A DNA stretch of 64,000 nt from Frigoribacterium sp. JB110 (lineage in GTDB: Bacteria > Actinomycetota > Actinomycetes > Actinomycetales > Microbacteriaceae), in NCBI RefSeq assembly GCF_900163665.1, contig NZ_FUIA01000008.1:107996-171995 (forward strand). Direction: 5' to 3'. This document shows, piece by piece, positions 44,954 through 53,980 of the stretch. Within the stretch, counting starts at the first letter, position 1, and every line of letters begins with the position of its first letter. The notes under the pieces were generated by a model. That model was not told the DNA's origin. It ran no database searches and saw nothing but the letters and a program-made list of their open reading frames with translations. The translations under genes and the position numbers were made by a program.

Positions 44954-46429
44954 TCAGCGCGCGGTGCGGCGGCGGAAGACGTACACGCCGACGGCGCAGG
45001 CGGCGATCCCGGCCGCACCCAGCGCGATCGTCAGCGAGACGTCGAGCCCCGTAGCGGGGAGGTCGTCGCCGGAGTCGTCCGCATCCGTGGACGCATCGTC
45101 GGTCGTGTGTGTACCGGTGTCGGCGTCCGTCGCGGTGTCGTCGCCGACATCCGGATCGGTTCCGCCATCGGTTCCCGGTTCCGTCTGACCATCCGTGCCA
45201 GGGCCGGGGCCGCCGTCGTCGAGTTCGGTGATGTTCACGTGCACGCTGACGCCGTCTGCGTCGTCGCCCGGTTCGGTGACGGCGACTGCGGCGCCCGGTG
45301 CGGAGGCGAGTGCCGCGATCGCCAGTGCGGCGAGCATCGCGAGCGTGTTCCGCCGGTGCACCCGCATCGGTGCGGGAGCATCGCCGGAGCTCGCCGTGCG
45401 TCTGCCCTCCTCGCGCGCCTGCTGCAGCAGCTGCTCGATGCGGCGCCTGCCGCGGCGGCGGTTCCAGGTCAGCGCGGCGATGATGAGCGCAAGTGCCAGC
45501 AGCACGAGCAGCTGCGGCCACGGCATCGCCATGACACCGAGGTCCACGGCGACCGCATCCGCCTCAGGCGTCGTGCCGTCCATGGCCTCCGCCGTGGGGG
45601 TGACGACGAGCTCGCCCGGTGCATAGAAGGTGGGCCATGTGCCGTCGATGGCGACCGTGACCTCGCGGGTGTCGCCAGGCAGCAGGTCGCCGATGGGGTC
45701 GCCGTCGGCGGGGAATGCGGTCTCGCCCGTGCCGGCCGAGGCGATTCCCGCCGCGGTCAGCCTGGTGTTGCCGGCGTTGGTGAGTTCGAAGGTGGCCGTG
45801 ACCTCGCCGGGGCTCAGCGGGTTCCACGTGCCGTGATAGGTCGCATCGACGTTCGTGACCTCGAGTGCGGGGGCGAGCTCCCCCTTCACGCGGGTGATCA
45901 CCTTCACGCCGACGCGGCTCTCCACGCCCAGGCTGGTGCCGTCGCCGGATGACTGGGTCGTGATCACGGATGCCGCCACTCCCGCGGGGTGATCTCCGGG
46001 CTCTGCCTGTTCCGGCACCGTGATGGTGAACGGCACGACGGCGCTGTCGCCGCCGGCGATCGTCACCTCGTCGGTGATCTCGACCCAGGTGCCGGCATCG
46101 ACCGATTCCTTGTCGGAGGCGAGCATGTCGAACCGGCCGCTGCGGGTCGTGAAGCCGTCGGCCGCCGACAGGCTGAAGGTGGCTTCCTCGCCGCCGAGGT
46201 TCTGCACCGAGATGAACTCGGTCACGCTCTCCCCCGCGTCGAGCGCGTGCTGGATGGAGAAGCGGTCGTCCGACCCCGACTCGTCGGCGGGGGTCACGGC
46301 CCATCGCACGTCAGGGGCATCCGGGGCCTCGGCCGCCGAAGCGGCGGTCGGAGCGGCGACGGCGGCCACCAGTCCCAGCGCGGCCGCGAGTGCGGCGAGG
46401 CGCTGGCGCGTCATGACGTTGCGGAGCAC
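44954..46429 (-). CDS. Surface protein: DUF916-like domain joined to an LPXTG-anchored segment
   Basis: A 491-residue protein. Signal peptide (AAVAAPTAASAAE), then about 280 residues of beta domains resembling DUF916/WxL-associated proteins (ISVQNLGGEEATFSLS, VVPFTITVPEQAEPGDHP). A membrane helix follows (PQLLVLLALALIIAALTW, about 325) with a basic tail. Then, in the same frame, comes a second signal-like segment (MRVHRRNTLAMLAALAIAAL, AGAAVA), an Asp/Thr/Gly-rich linker and LPATG with helix and RRR tail, a sortase signal. It reads as two genes fused. Start GTG 46429 has GGAG seven bases ahead; the ATG at 46414 does not. Likely ties secreted proteins to the wall. Confidence 0.78.
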   Translation of the reverse strand: MLRNVMTRQRLAALAAALGLVAAVAAPTAASAAEAPDAPDVRWAVTPADESGSDDRFSIQHALDAGESVTEFISVQNLGGEEATFSLSAADGFTTRSGRFDMLASDKESVDAGTWVEITDEVTIAGGDSAVVPFTITVPEQAEPGDHPAGVAASVITTQSSGDGTSLGVESRVGVKVITRVKGELAPALEVTNVDATYHGTWNPLSPGEVTATFELTNAGNTRLTAAGIASAGTGETAFPADGDPIGDLLPGDTREVTVAIDGTWPTFYAPGELVVTPTAEAMDGTTPEADAVAVDLGVMAMPWPQLLVLLALALIIAALTWNRRRGRRRIEQLLQQAREEGRRTASSGDAPAPMRVHRRNTLAMLAALAIAALASAPGAAVAVTEPGDDADGVSVHVNITELDDGGPGPGTDGQTEPGTDGGTDPDVGDDTATDADTGTHTTDDASTDADDSGDDLPATGLDVSLTIALGAAGIAACAVGVYVFRRRTAR

Positions 46430-46474
46430 AGTTCTCCCAGGCGAAGGAATCGGATGCGTCAGAGGGTCGGGGAG

Positions 46475-46503
46475 CCGGTCGGGAGCGCGAGGCCCCCGAC
46501 CGG
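46475..46503. terminator. Hairpin between WxL-like and DUF916-like genes
   Basis: CCGGTCGGG (46475-46483) pairs with CCCGACCGG (46495-46503) around an 11-base loop, 12 bases past the WxL-like stop. A partial stop here would leave the small first gene expressed above the rest. Confidence 0.6.
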
Positions 46504-46515
46504 TCCACTCGTGGT

Positions 46516-47160
46516 TCAGTACGTGTCTTCGAACAGCGACAGCGTCACCGTCGAGGTGTACGAGCCGGCCTCGACGTCGTTCGGGGTCTTCAGCGTGAGG
46601 TCGGCGTTCGCCGTCCACTCGCCGTTCGCCGCGGTCGCCTCAGACGAGTCCAGCGCCATCTGCAGCAGCTCCTCGCCGGAGAGACCGACGTTGTTCGGGG
46701 TGCTCGGATTGGTGCTCTCGTCGAGCGAGGTCGGCACCTCGTCACCCGGCGACACCTCGCCGTTGCCCTCGGTCACCAGCGCAGGGGTCCAGCCGAGGTG
46801 GTCCGGTGTGATGGGCGCCTGGCCATCCGCACCGACGAAGTCGCTGGCCTGACCGGTGACGTACCAGAACACCCCATCCGGCACCTCGGCGCGAGTGTCG
46901 GCCACTGTGACGTCGGGCAGCGCTCCCGTGAACTCGCGGTAGTCGGCCGAGGCTCCCTCGACCTCGGTGAGCGTCTCGCTCTCGGCGGCGACGCTGAGCG
47001 AGAGCGCGCCGGCCGCCTGCTCCTCGATCGTGACGTTGACGTCGACGCCGTCGGCGCCGACCTCCTCGGCGATGGCCGCGCCGCCCACGCCGACGAGCAC
47101 AAGGCCGCCCACGACGCCTGCAGCAGTGCGAGCGATGTGAGACCGGTTCATCCGGATCAT
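46516..47160 (-). CDS. Small secreted WxL-like protein
   Basis: A 214-residue protein with a signal peptide (SHIARTAAGVVGGLVLVGVG, cut near AIAEE) and no other helix. The mature part begins VDVNVTIEEQAAGALSLSVA, like the start of WxL-type surface proteins, and a similar stretch (VSVHVNITELDDGG) opens the second half of the neighbouring LPXTG protein. It is all beta-rich and ends TSTVTLSLFEDTY. ATG 47160 has GGAG seven bases ahead. First gene of the leftward cluster behind the shared operator; probably a partner of the DUF916-like protein. Confidence 0.65.
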   Translation of the reverse strand: MIRMNRSHIARTAAGVVGGLVLVGVGGAAIAEEVGADGVDVNVTIEEQAAGALSLSVAAESETLTEVEGASADYREFTGALPDVTVADTRAEVPDGVFWYVTGQASDFVGADGQAPITPDHLGWTPALVTEGNGEVSPGDEVPTSLDESTNPSTPNNVGLSGEELLQMALDSSEATAANGEWTANADLTLKTPNDVEAGSYTSTVTLSLFEDTY

Positions 47161-47533
47161 CGTTTTCTCCATTCCTCGGCGTCGCCGCCGATTCCTTCGG
47201 CGACGAGCAGCCGCCGCTGTGTGACCGGCCGGCGACTGCGCGCCGCCGCACCGGATGTTCGAGTGTCGAATCGACTCCGGATCAAGGCAGAGGGCAGCCG
47301 CTCACGCGGGGTGCGCTGGTGCGCTCTGGGAAGCATGTGGGGCGCCCTTGCCTTGTGTCGTCCGTCGTCGGGTCGACGTCTTCACCTCGGAACACTAGCG
47401 TGTTATGTTACCGGGAACAAGCACGATTTTCCGGCGGTGTCGCAGCGTCACCGCCGCGGCCTCACCGTGCCGCAACGGCCCTATCGCACGTCCCGCGTGC
47501 GGCAGGGCTGACGCCACCAGCAAAGGAGCTGTT
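47161..47533. promoter_or_regulatory. Divergent promoter region of the GH43/surface cluster
   Basis: A 373-bp gap with no gene of its own, between the WxL-like gene (leftward) and GH43 protein D (rightward). It holds one CCGG-centred operator (47406-47419) closer to protein D, and a small GC stem in the leader of the leftward genes (GTCGCCG near 47182 with CGGCGAC near 47199). No clear -35/-10 pair can be assigned. One site could control all five leftward genes and protein D together. Confidence 0.5.
47406..47419. promoter_or_regulatory. LacI-type operator in the GH43 divergent promoter
   Basis: TGTTACCGGGAACA is identical in all 14 bases to the site at 32400-32413. It lies 115 bases before the protein D start and about 250 bases before the WxL-like start. 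Suggests shared control of arabinan breakdown and furanose import. Confidence 0.72.
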
Positions 47534-50197
47534 GTGTTCAGAAGCACCACGTCCGGTCCCCTCGGTCGCTCGAACCGGAAGCGGCTGTTGGCATCCGGAA
47601 TCACGCTCGCCGCCGCCGCACTCGTTGTCGGATCACTCCCCTCGGGAGCGACCGCCGCGGAACCGGATCAGGGCCTCATCGCGTCGTACGACTTCGCGCA
47701 GACGAGCGGCTCGACCGTGCCGAACTCCGCCCAGGGAGGTGCGGGGCCCGCCGAGGTCGTCGGCGGGAGCCATTGGACGGGCGACTCGCTGGAGCTCACA
47801 GGCGGCGCCAAGACAGACCAGAGCGCCAACTGGGTGCGACTGCCTGACGACCTGCTCGCGGGTGCCGGATCCGCCACTGTCACGATCGAGACGAAGCTCG
47901 ACGCCTCGATGCGCAGCGACTACAACTTCCTCTGGAGCATCGGGAGCGACTCCCCCGAGCAGTCCTGGTTCGCCTCGACGCGCGACGCACCGCGCTCGGC
48001 GATCACGACATCCGGCAGCGGCGGGGAGTCGAACGCGCGCGCATCCGATCCACTGGCCGCCGACCGCTGGTACAGCCTCACCTCGGTGATCGATGCGGAG
48101 GCGGGAACGCTGTCGTTCTACGTCGACGGGCAGCGCGTGGGCGAGACGGACACCGCCCTGACTCCCGGTGACATCGCCGATCAGAGCATGAACACGATCG
48201 GCCGATCGCCGTACCCCGACCCGCTCTACGCGGGAGAGGTGGCGACCTTCCGCGTGTACGACCGTGCCCTGGACGCAGACGAGGTCGCCGCCGTGTCGGA
48301 GACCGACGCCGCACTGCATGCCGATGAGCTCCTCGCCGCCGCGCAGAGCGTCGCCGACGGTGTGGGCGACGTCACATTCACCGAGGCCGTGAGGCAGCTG
48401 CCTGACTACGACGGCGCCGTGGCGTGGTCGTCGTCCGACTCGGCGATCACCGTGGCAGGTGACGGCCGCACCGCGACGGCTGCCCAGCCGGAGGCGGGCG
48501 AGGAGCCGGTGGAGGCGACGCTGACGGCCACGGCGACCGTGCGGGGCCATGCGGTCTCGCGCGAGGTGCCTGTGACGATCCGGCCGGCCGTCGGTGCGGA
48601 CACGCCGTTCGGCTACATGATGGTGCACTTCATCGAGGACAGCGACGGGTACGCCGAGAAGATCTACCTCGACGTCTCCCGCGGCGACGATCCGGAGCAG
48701 TGGGATCCGCTGAACGGAGGCGAACCGATCCTCGCCTCCGACCTCGGCACGACGGGCGTGCGCGACCCGTACCTGACGTACAGCCCCGAGACTGAGACCT
48801 ACTACATCATCGCGACCGATCTGCGGGTGTTCGGCGGCGACTCCGGCACCAGCGCATGCGGTGACTGGTGCCACTGGTCGAGCAACGGCAGCACCAAGCT
48901 GAACGTGTGGGAGTCGAAGGATCTCGTCACCTGGAGCGATCTGCGCCAGTTCGATGTGGCGACCACCGCCGACGGCGTGACCCACGCCGAGCTCGGTATG
49001 GCGTGGGCGCCGGAGGCGACCTGGGTTCCCGACTATCACGGAGCAGGCGACGGCGCGTTCGTCGTGTACTGGTCGTCGAACCTGTACGACGACGCCGAGC
49101 ACACCGGCAGCACCTACAGCCGCGTGATGTGGGGCGCGACGACGGACTTCACGCAGGAGACGTACGAGTTCGGCGGCACGCTGGTCGATCAGGGTGCCGA
49201 CGCGATCGACACCACGATCATCCAGAACGAGGGCACCACCTACCGCATCACGAAGGACAACGGCCTCGGCAACGGCATCTACATGGAGTCGACCACGGCC
49301 GGCGACTGGTGGGCCGATGGCACCCACTGGTCGCTGCTGCAGACCGAGATCGGCGCGAGCTGGGCGGGCGACGACCCCGGCGGCGTCGAGGGGCCCGCTG
49401 TGTTCAAACGGCACGACGACGACCACTGGTACCTCTACGTCGACGTGATCCCGACCACCGGGTACCGCCCGATGCAGACGAACGACCTGGACGCCGGCTG
49501 GACGGAGCTGCACAGCGACGAGTTCTGGATGGCGCCCAGCACGAAGCACGGCGGCGTGGTCTCGCTGACGAAGGGGCAGTACGATCACGTGCGGTCCTCC
49601 GACGCCGTCGAGGCGCCGCGGACCGATCTCGGTTCCGTCGAGATCGCCTCGTCTGCTCCGGATGAGGACGTGCGCGCCGCGCTGCCGGCCACGGCGGGCG
49701 TGACGCTGGCCTACGGCTACGGCGGCGCCGAGCTGCCCGTCGACTGGGATCTGACGCAGCTCGACACGTCCGCGCCGGGAACGCACGAGGTGACGGGAAC
49801 TGTGCGTTCCATCGGCGCGAACCTGAACGACTGGGTCGGCGAGGGAGGCGCGACCGAATGGGATGCGCCGAACCGCGAGCTGTTCAGCACGACCGCGCTG
49901 GAGGTGACCGCCGAGGTCGTGGTGGCCGCGGCCCCGGCGTCGCTGCGTGCGACGGCGACGACGCGCTGCGTCGCGGGCAGCGTGGTGCTGGTTGCGAGTG
50001 TGACGAACGACGGCGCCGAGGCTGTGGATGCTGAGGTGTCCACACCGTACGGCGAGCGCGAGGTCGCGGTCGCCGCTGGGGAGACGCAGTCGTCGGCGTT
50101 CTCGGCGCGGAACGGTTCGATCCCCGCAGGCGAGGCCACCGCCACCGCGGGCGACGCGGCGGTCACCGCACCCTACGACGCGGCCGACTGCTCGTAG
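47534..50197 (+). CDS. Secreted GH43 arabinanase-like protein D
   Basis: An 887-residue protein. Start GTG 47534 with AAGGAG five bases ahead; the frame reaches back to the operator but without a ribosome site. Signal peptide to about 45 (SGATAAE), LamG-like domain (50-250) nearly parallel to protein B's, Ig-like repeat (265-355), GH43 propeller (about 365-690): VRDPYLTYSPE (about 410) has the base Asp, WAPEATWVPD blade two, GVEGPAVF (about 617) the acid Glu. An Ig-like bulk and the shared cysteine-flanked module (from about 810) end it. Transcribed away from the rest of the cluster, followed by palindrome copy 3. Confidence 0.88.
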   Translation: MFRSTTSGPLGRSNRKRLLASGITLAAAALVVGSLPSGATAAEPDQGLIASYDFAQTSGSTVPNSAQGGAGPAEVVGGSHWTGDSLELTGGAKTDQSANWVRLPDDLLAGAGSATVTIETKLDASMRSDYNFLWSIGSDSPEQSWFASTRDAPRSAITTSGSGGESNARASDPLAADRWYSLTSVIDAEAGTLSFYVDGQRVGETDTALTPGDIADQSMNTIGRSPYPDPLYAGEVATFRVYDRALDADEVAAVSETDAALHADELLAAAQSVADGVGDVTFTEAVRQLPDYDGAVAWSSSDSAITVAGDGRTATAAQPEAGEEPVEATLTATATVRGHAVSREVPVTIRPAVGADTPFGYMMVHFIEDSDGYAEKIYLDVSRGDDPEQWDPLNGGEPILASDLGTTGVRDPYLTYSPETETYYIIATDLRVFGGDSGTSACGDWCHWSSNGSTKLNVWESKDLVTWSDLRQFDVATTADGVTHAELGMAWAPEATWVPDYHGAGDGAFVVYWSSNLYDDAEHTGSTYSRVMWGATTDFTQETYEFGGTLVDQGADAIDTTIIQNEGTTYRITKDNGLGNGIYMESTTAGDWWADGTHWSLLQTEIGASWAGDDPGGVEGPAVFKRHDDDHWYLYVDVIPTTGYRPMQTNDLDAGWTELHSDEFWMAPSTKHGGVVSLTKGQYDHVRSSDAVEAPRTDLGSVEIASSAPDEDVRAALPATAGVTLAYGYGGAELPVDWDLTQLDTSAPGTHEVTGTVRSIGANLNDWVGEGGATEWDAPNRELFSTTALEVTAEVVVAAAPASLRATATTRCVAGSVVLVASVTNDGAEAVDAEVSTPYGEREVAVAAGETQSSAFSARNGSIPAGEATATAGDAAVTAPYDAADCS

Positions 50198-50216
50198 CCG
50201 TGCGCGCATAACGGCA

Positions 50217-50275
50217 CAGATCGCGCGCTCGCGAACACGGATTCCGGGAGATCCTGTTGGCGAGCGCGCATTCTG
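50217..50275. repeat. Palindromic element, copy 3
   Basis: Arms 50217-50239 and 50253-50275 match in 19 of 23 positions around a 13-bp loop. Orientation and arm asymmetry match copy 2 (ATCG arm first). It starts 20 bases after the GH43 protein D stop and probably terminates that gene. Confidence 0.7.
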
Positions 50276-50459
50276 TTGCTGTGCGCGCAGGTGCCAGGCT
50301 GCCGACAGCGGGCGCCGTACGGCTATCGACAGCCGATGGCCGCGCCGGCGCCGAAGGCCGTCGGGTCCTGATGCGCGACCGGAATCCCGTAATCTGCATG
50401 GACAGCCCCACGCCCGGAAGACGGCCCGTGGACACTGGATCGCTGAGGGAGCCGAGCGA

Positions 50460-51419
50460 ATGCACGACGCCGACGAGCTCGCCGCGCTGCGTGCCCGCGC
50501 ATACGGCAGGCATGCCGACATCTTCGATGACACCGCAGCGCTGCATCGGCTGAGAGAGCTGGAGGAGCAAGCGGCCGGGGTGCGCGAAGGCGGGGCCGGG
50601 CACGGTGCCGGAACGGCGTTGAGCTCGGGCTCCCGGACCAGCGACGCGCATGACAGCGCCGCAGACGATGTCACGGGAAGAAGCGACCGTCCGGATGCCC
50701 TCCTGTCGGTGGCCGCAGACGGCTCCGCCGGTTTCGCGACGACGGCCGCCGGACCTGCCGATGCCGAGCGCACGCGTGCCCCGGATGAGACCGAGACCGG
50801 GAGCCGGATCCGCATTCGCGGCGAGGCATCGGACGCGCGCCCCGAGAACATCGCAGCCGGTCCGGCGGATCACGCCGTGGAACCTGCTGATGACGCACAG
50901 GCGGAGCCCCGCCCCTTCACGCGCAGACTTGCGGCGCTCTGGGCCGCTTCCGTCGTGGTCGCAAGCGTCATCACGGGAATCGTCGTCGCGACGATCGTCG
51001 ACTACGACCCGACCGTCGTCGCCACCCTGCACGAGGCGCCGCACCTCGACTTTCCCGAGAACTTCGAGAACGCACCGCTCGGCGATCCGGCCGACGCGGT
51101 GCGGTTCGAGGACTACCTCGGGCTGACGCTCGTCGGGTTCGAGATGAACGCCGGAGCCACCGGCGGGTCGGCGGAGTCGAACGACGCAGTTCCGACACCG
51201 AGGTGCATCACGATATTCGGCGGCGACGGATCCGATTCTCTCGGCGCCAGCGGCTTCACAACCGGCGGTTGCTCCGACGGCGTCTTCGACCCGATCGCCG
51301 AAGTCACCGTCTCGGCCGACTTCCCGGAGGAGCTGCAGTCCGTGCACGAGATCGGCACGACTCTCCGGTTCGCTCAGGACGGCGACCGCGTCGTCGTCCG
51401 CGCCGGCTCCCCCGATTGA
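50460..51419 (+). CDS. Membrane protein of unknown function
   Basis: A 319-residue protein. The first 155 residues are hydrophilic and rich in Ala, Asp, Glu and Arg (low complexity after HRLRELEEQAAG, with a short helical N-terminus). One helix follows (LAALWAASVVVASVITGIVVATIV, about 160-183 when joined), then an outside domain of about 135 residues with two cysteines (PRCITIFGGDG and TTGGCSDG). GAGGGAG lies ahead of ATG 50460. I do not recognise the family. A bidirectional palindrome separates it from the arabinose operon. Confidence 0.7.
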   Translation: MHDADELAALRARAYGRHADIFDDTAALHRLRELEEQAAGVREGGAGHGAGTALSSGSRTSDAHDSAADDVTGRSDRPDALLSVAADGSAGFATTAAGPADAERTRAPDETETGSRIRIRGEASDARPENIAAGPADHAVEPADDAQAEPRPFTRRLAALWAASVVVASVITGIVVATIVDYDPTVVATLHEAPHLDFPENFENAPLGDPADAVRFEDYLGLTLVGFEMNAGATGGSAESNDAVPTPRCITIFGGDGSDSLGASGFTTGGCSDGVFDPIAEVTVSADFPEELQSVHEIGTTLRFAQDGDRVVVRAGSPD

Positions 51420-51438
51420 GGCCACCACCTGCGCCAAC

Positions 51439-51510
51439 CGCGAGTGCCTACGTTCTTCGCGAGTGCCTATGAAACAGCGTAGGCACTCGCGAGAATCGTA
51501 GGCACTCGCG
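51439..51510. terminator. 72-bp doubled palindrome between converging genes
   Basis: Arms 51439-51471 and 51478-51510 are 33-bp inverted repeats with only about three mismatches and a six-base loop. Each arm contains CGCGAGTGCCTA twice, so the motif occurs four times. It lies between the membrane protein gene and the end of the arabinose operon and would stop transcripts from both sides. Confidence 0.75.
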
Positions 51511-51542
51511 TCACACGCGCGCCCGCGGGCCGCCCGAGCGCG

Positions 51543-52457
51543 TCAGATCGCGGTGATCCGCCAGGAGGCGGCGTGGGCGTCGCCCGGCTCCAGTGCGACC
51601 AGGTCGGTGCCGGAGTTGAAGGCGTCGGGCGGGCAGGTCATCGGTTCGACGGCGAGGCCGATGCGGTGTGTGGCCTCGGCATCCGGGGTGTCCGCCGTGT
51701 GCACCTGCACCCACGGGCAGCGCTCGTCCCAGGTCATCACGACGCCGGTGCCGCCCGGTGCCTCGAGGCGCACCTCGGCGATGCGGTCCGAGCGGTCCAA
51801 CCCGGTGAATGCGTGGTCGATGAACACGTCGTCGATCGCACGCGGCGCACGGAAGTCCCACTCCGGGTGCGAGGAGACCGGCTCCACCACGACCGGACTG
51901 AGGCGATCCGGTGTCACGGTGAGCACCTGACCGGCCGGAAGCGTCAGCGTCCAGTCGTCGACGCGGCCGTCGCCTGCCACGAGATACGGATGCGGTCCTG
52001 TGCCCCACGGCGCGGTGTCCGCGCCGACGTTGCGCGCCGTCACCGTCTGCCGCAGACCGTCGGGCCCGACGCGGTACTCGACCGTCACCTCGACGCGGAA
52101 CGGATAGCCCGCCTGGGGCTCGATGATCGCGGCGAGCTCGACCCGGTCCGAATCTGCGAAGCGCTCGCTGAAATCCGCCCAGCACAGCAGCCCGTGCAGC
52201 GCCTGGCCTCGCTCCGGCTCTGTCAGCGCCAGCTGGTGCCGCTGCCCGCCGAAATCGTATGCGCCGTCGACGACGCGGTTCGGCCACGGCGCGAGCGTCG
52301 TGCCGCGGTAGCCTGGACGCACTTCGTCCGCCTCGAACGGCACGACCAGGTCGCGACCCTCGTAGCGCAGCTGCCGCAGCGACGCACCGACGCTCGCGAT
52401 GACGGCCTCGTACCCGGCCAGGGAGATCCGGATCTGGCGACCTGAGCGGGGCGTCAT
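51543..52457 (-). CDS. Aldose 1-epimerase family protein
   Basis: A 304-residue protein of the galactose mutarotase fold. GYRGTTLAPWPNRVVDGAYDF has the substrate Arg loop, QALHGLLCW the catalytic His block, and WVQVHTADTP comes near the C-terminus; AVEPMTCPPDAFNSG is diagnostic of the bacterial GalM-like group. It interconverts alpha and beta anomers, here probably of L-arabinose. The ATG at 52457 overlaps the araA stop, so it is the last gene of araD-araB-araA-epimerase. Confidence 0.88.
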   Translation of the reverse strand: MTPRSGRQIRISLAGYEAVIASVGASLRQLRYEGRDLVVPFEADEVRPGYRGTTLAPWPNRVVDGAYDFGGQRHQLALTEPERGQALHGLLCWADFSERFADSDRVELAAIIEPQAGYPFRVEVTVEYRVGPDGLRQTVTARNVGADTAPWGTGPHPYLVAGDGRVDDWTLTLPAGQVLTVTPDRLSPVVVEPVSSHPEWDFRAPRAIDDVFIDHAFTGLDRSDRIAEVRLEAPGGTGVVMTWDERCPWVQVHTADTPDAEATHRIGLAVEPMTCPPDAFNSGTDLVALEPGDAHAASWRITAI

Positions 52458-53980
52458 CACAGACCCTGGGCCAGGCGGTAGTACGCCTGGTTCCAGCGCA
52501 CCTGCTTCTGGAATTCGGTGATGTTCGTGGACTCGTCGATCGCGAGCAGCTCGATCTCGGCCATCTCGGCGAAGTCGCGGAACGCCTCCAGGCCCACGGC
52601 CGTCGACATCACGGTGTGGTGGGCGGCGCCCGTGGTGAGCCACGCGGCGGCCGAGGTGTTGAAGTCGGGAGCGGGCTTCCAGACGGCACGGCCGACCGGC
52701 AGGTTCGGCAGCGCGGCGCGCGGCTCGACGTTCTCGACCACGTTGGCGGTGAGCCGGAAGCGGTCGCGCATGTCGCTCATCGCGACGACGACGGCGGGGC
52801 CGGGGTCGGCGGTGAAGACCAGGCGCACCGGGTCGTCCTTGCCGCCGATGCCGAGCGGGTGGACCTCGAGGGTCGGCTTCTGCGTCGTCAGCGACGGCGA
52901 GACCTCGAGCATGTGCGCGCCGAGGATCAGCTCGTCGCCCGGCGTCATGTCGTAGGTGTAGTCCTCCATCAGGCTCGCACCGCCCGGCAGGCCCGCGCCC
53001 ATCACGTTCGCGATGCGCACCAGGATCGCGGTCTTCCAGTCGCCCTCTGCACCGAAGCCGTAGCCCTCTGCCATCAGTCGCTGCACCGCGAGGCCCGGCA
53101 GCTGCTTCAGCGCGCCGAGGTCCTCGAAGCTGGTGGTGAAGGCGCCGAAGCCGCCCTCCTCGAGGAACGAGCGCAGCCCGATCTCGATGGCTGCGCCGTC
53201 GCGCAGGGACTGGTGACGCTCACCGCCGCGCCTCAGCTCCGGCGCGATCTCGTAGAGCTCTTCGTACTCGTCGATCAGCGCATCCACCTCGGCGTCGCTC
53301 GCCGCGGCAACCGCCTCGGCGAGCTCGTTCACGCCCCAGGTGTTCACCTGCACGCCGAGGCGCAGCTCCGCCTCGGTCTTGTCGCCCTCCGTCACGGCGA
53401 CGAAGCGCATGTTGTCGCCGAAGCGCGCCAGCTTCAGGCTGCGCGAGGCCGCAAGACCGGCCGCGGCGCGCTGCCAGGTGCCGAGCTCGCGCTGCACGCG
53501 CGGGTCGCCGGCATGGCCGACGATCGTCTTGCGCGGCACCCCGAGGCGCGTCTGGATGTAGCCGAACTCCCGGTCGCCGTGCGCCGCCTGGTTCAGGTTC
53601 ATGAAGTCGAAGTCGATGTCGGCCCACGGCAGTTCCACGTTCGCCTGGGTGTGCAGGTGCGCGAGCGGCTTGCGCAGCGCGTCGAGGCCGGCGATCCACA
53701 TCTTGGCTGGGCTGAAGGTGTGCATCCATGCCATCACGCCGATCACGCGGTCGTCGGCGTTGGCCTCCAGTGCGATCCGCTTGATCGCGTCGGAATCGGT
53801 CAGCACCGGCTTCCAGACCAGCTTCACCGCGACATCCGGCGCATCGCTCAGCTGAGCTGCGATCTGCTGCGACTGCTCGGCGACCTGAGCAAGCGTCTCC
53901 GGACCGTACAGGTGCTGGCTTCCGGTGAGGAACCAGACCTCGTACTCGTCGAGCGTCGTGGACAGCGGGGTACGAGTCAT
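52457..53980 (-). CDS. araA: L-arabinose isomerase
   Basis: A 507-residue enzyme, the usual length. The N-terminus [17 protein letters not shown] is diagnostic; [34 protein letters not shown] and [20 protein letters not shown] are conserved blocks containing metal ligands (Glu and His). It converts L-arabinose to L-ribulose. The ATG overlaps the araB stop and its own stop overlaps the epimerase start. Confidence 0.97.
   Translation of the reverse strand: MTRTPLSTTLDEYEVWFLTGSQHLYGPETLAQVAEQSQQIAAQLSDAPDVAVKLVWKPVLTDSDAIKRIALEANADDRVIGVMAWMHTFSPAKMWIAGLDALRKPLAHLHTQANVELPWADIDFDFMNLNQAAHGDREFGYIQTRLGVPRKTIVGHAGDPRVQRELGTWQRAAAGLAASRSLKLARFGDNMRFVAVTEGDKTEAELRLGVQVNTWGVNELAEAVAAASDAEVDALIDEYEELYEIAPELRRGGERHQSLRDGAAIEIGLRSFLEEGGFGAFTTSFEDLGALKQLPGLAVQRLMAEGYGFGAEGDWKTAILVRIANVMGAGLPGGASLMEDYTYDMTPGDELILGAHMLEVSPSLTTQKPTLEVHPLGIGGKDDPVRLVFTADPGPAVVVAMSDMRDRFRLTANVVENVEPRAALPNLPVGRAVWKPAPDFNTSAAAWLTTGAAHHTVMSTAVGLEAFRDFAEMAEIELLAIDESTNITEFQKQVRWNQAYYRLAQGL

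Noticed and set aside
47218..47231. TGTGTGACCGG stretch resembling half of the LacI-type operator
   Set aside because: Only one half-site matches; the other half reads CCGGCGA instead of AACA.
47633..50851. 1072-residue minus-strand frame
   Set aside because: Antisense to GH43 protein D across domain boundaries and the palindrome; no recognisable motifs.
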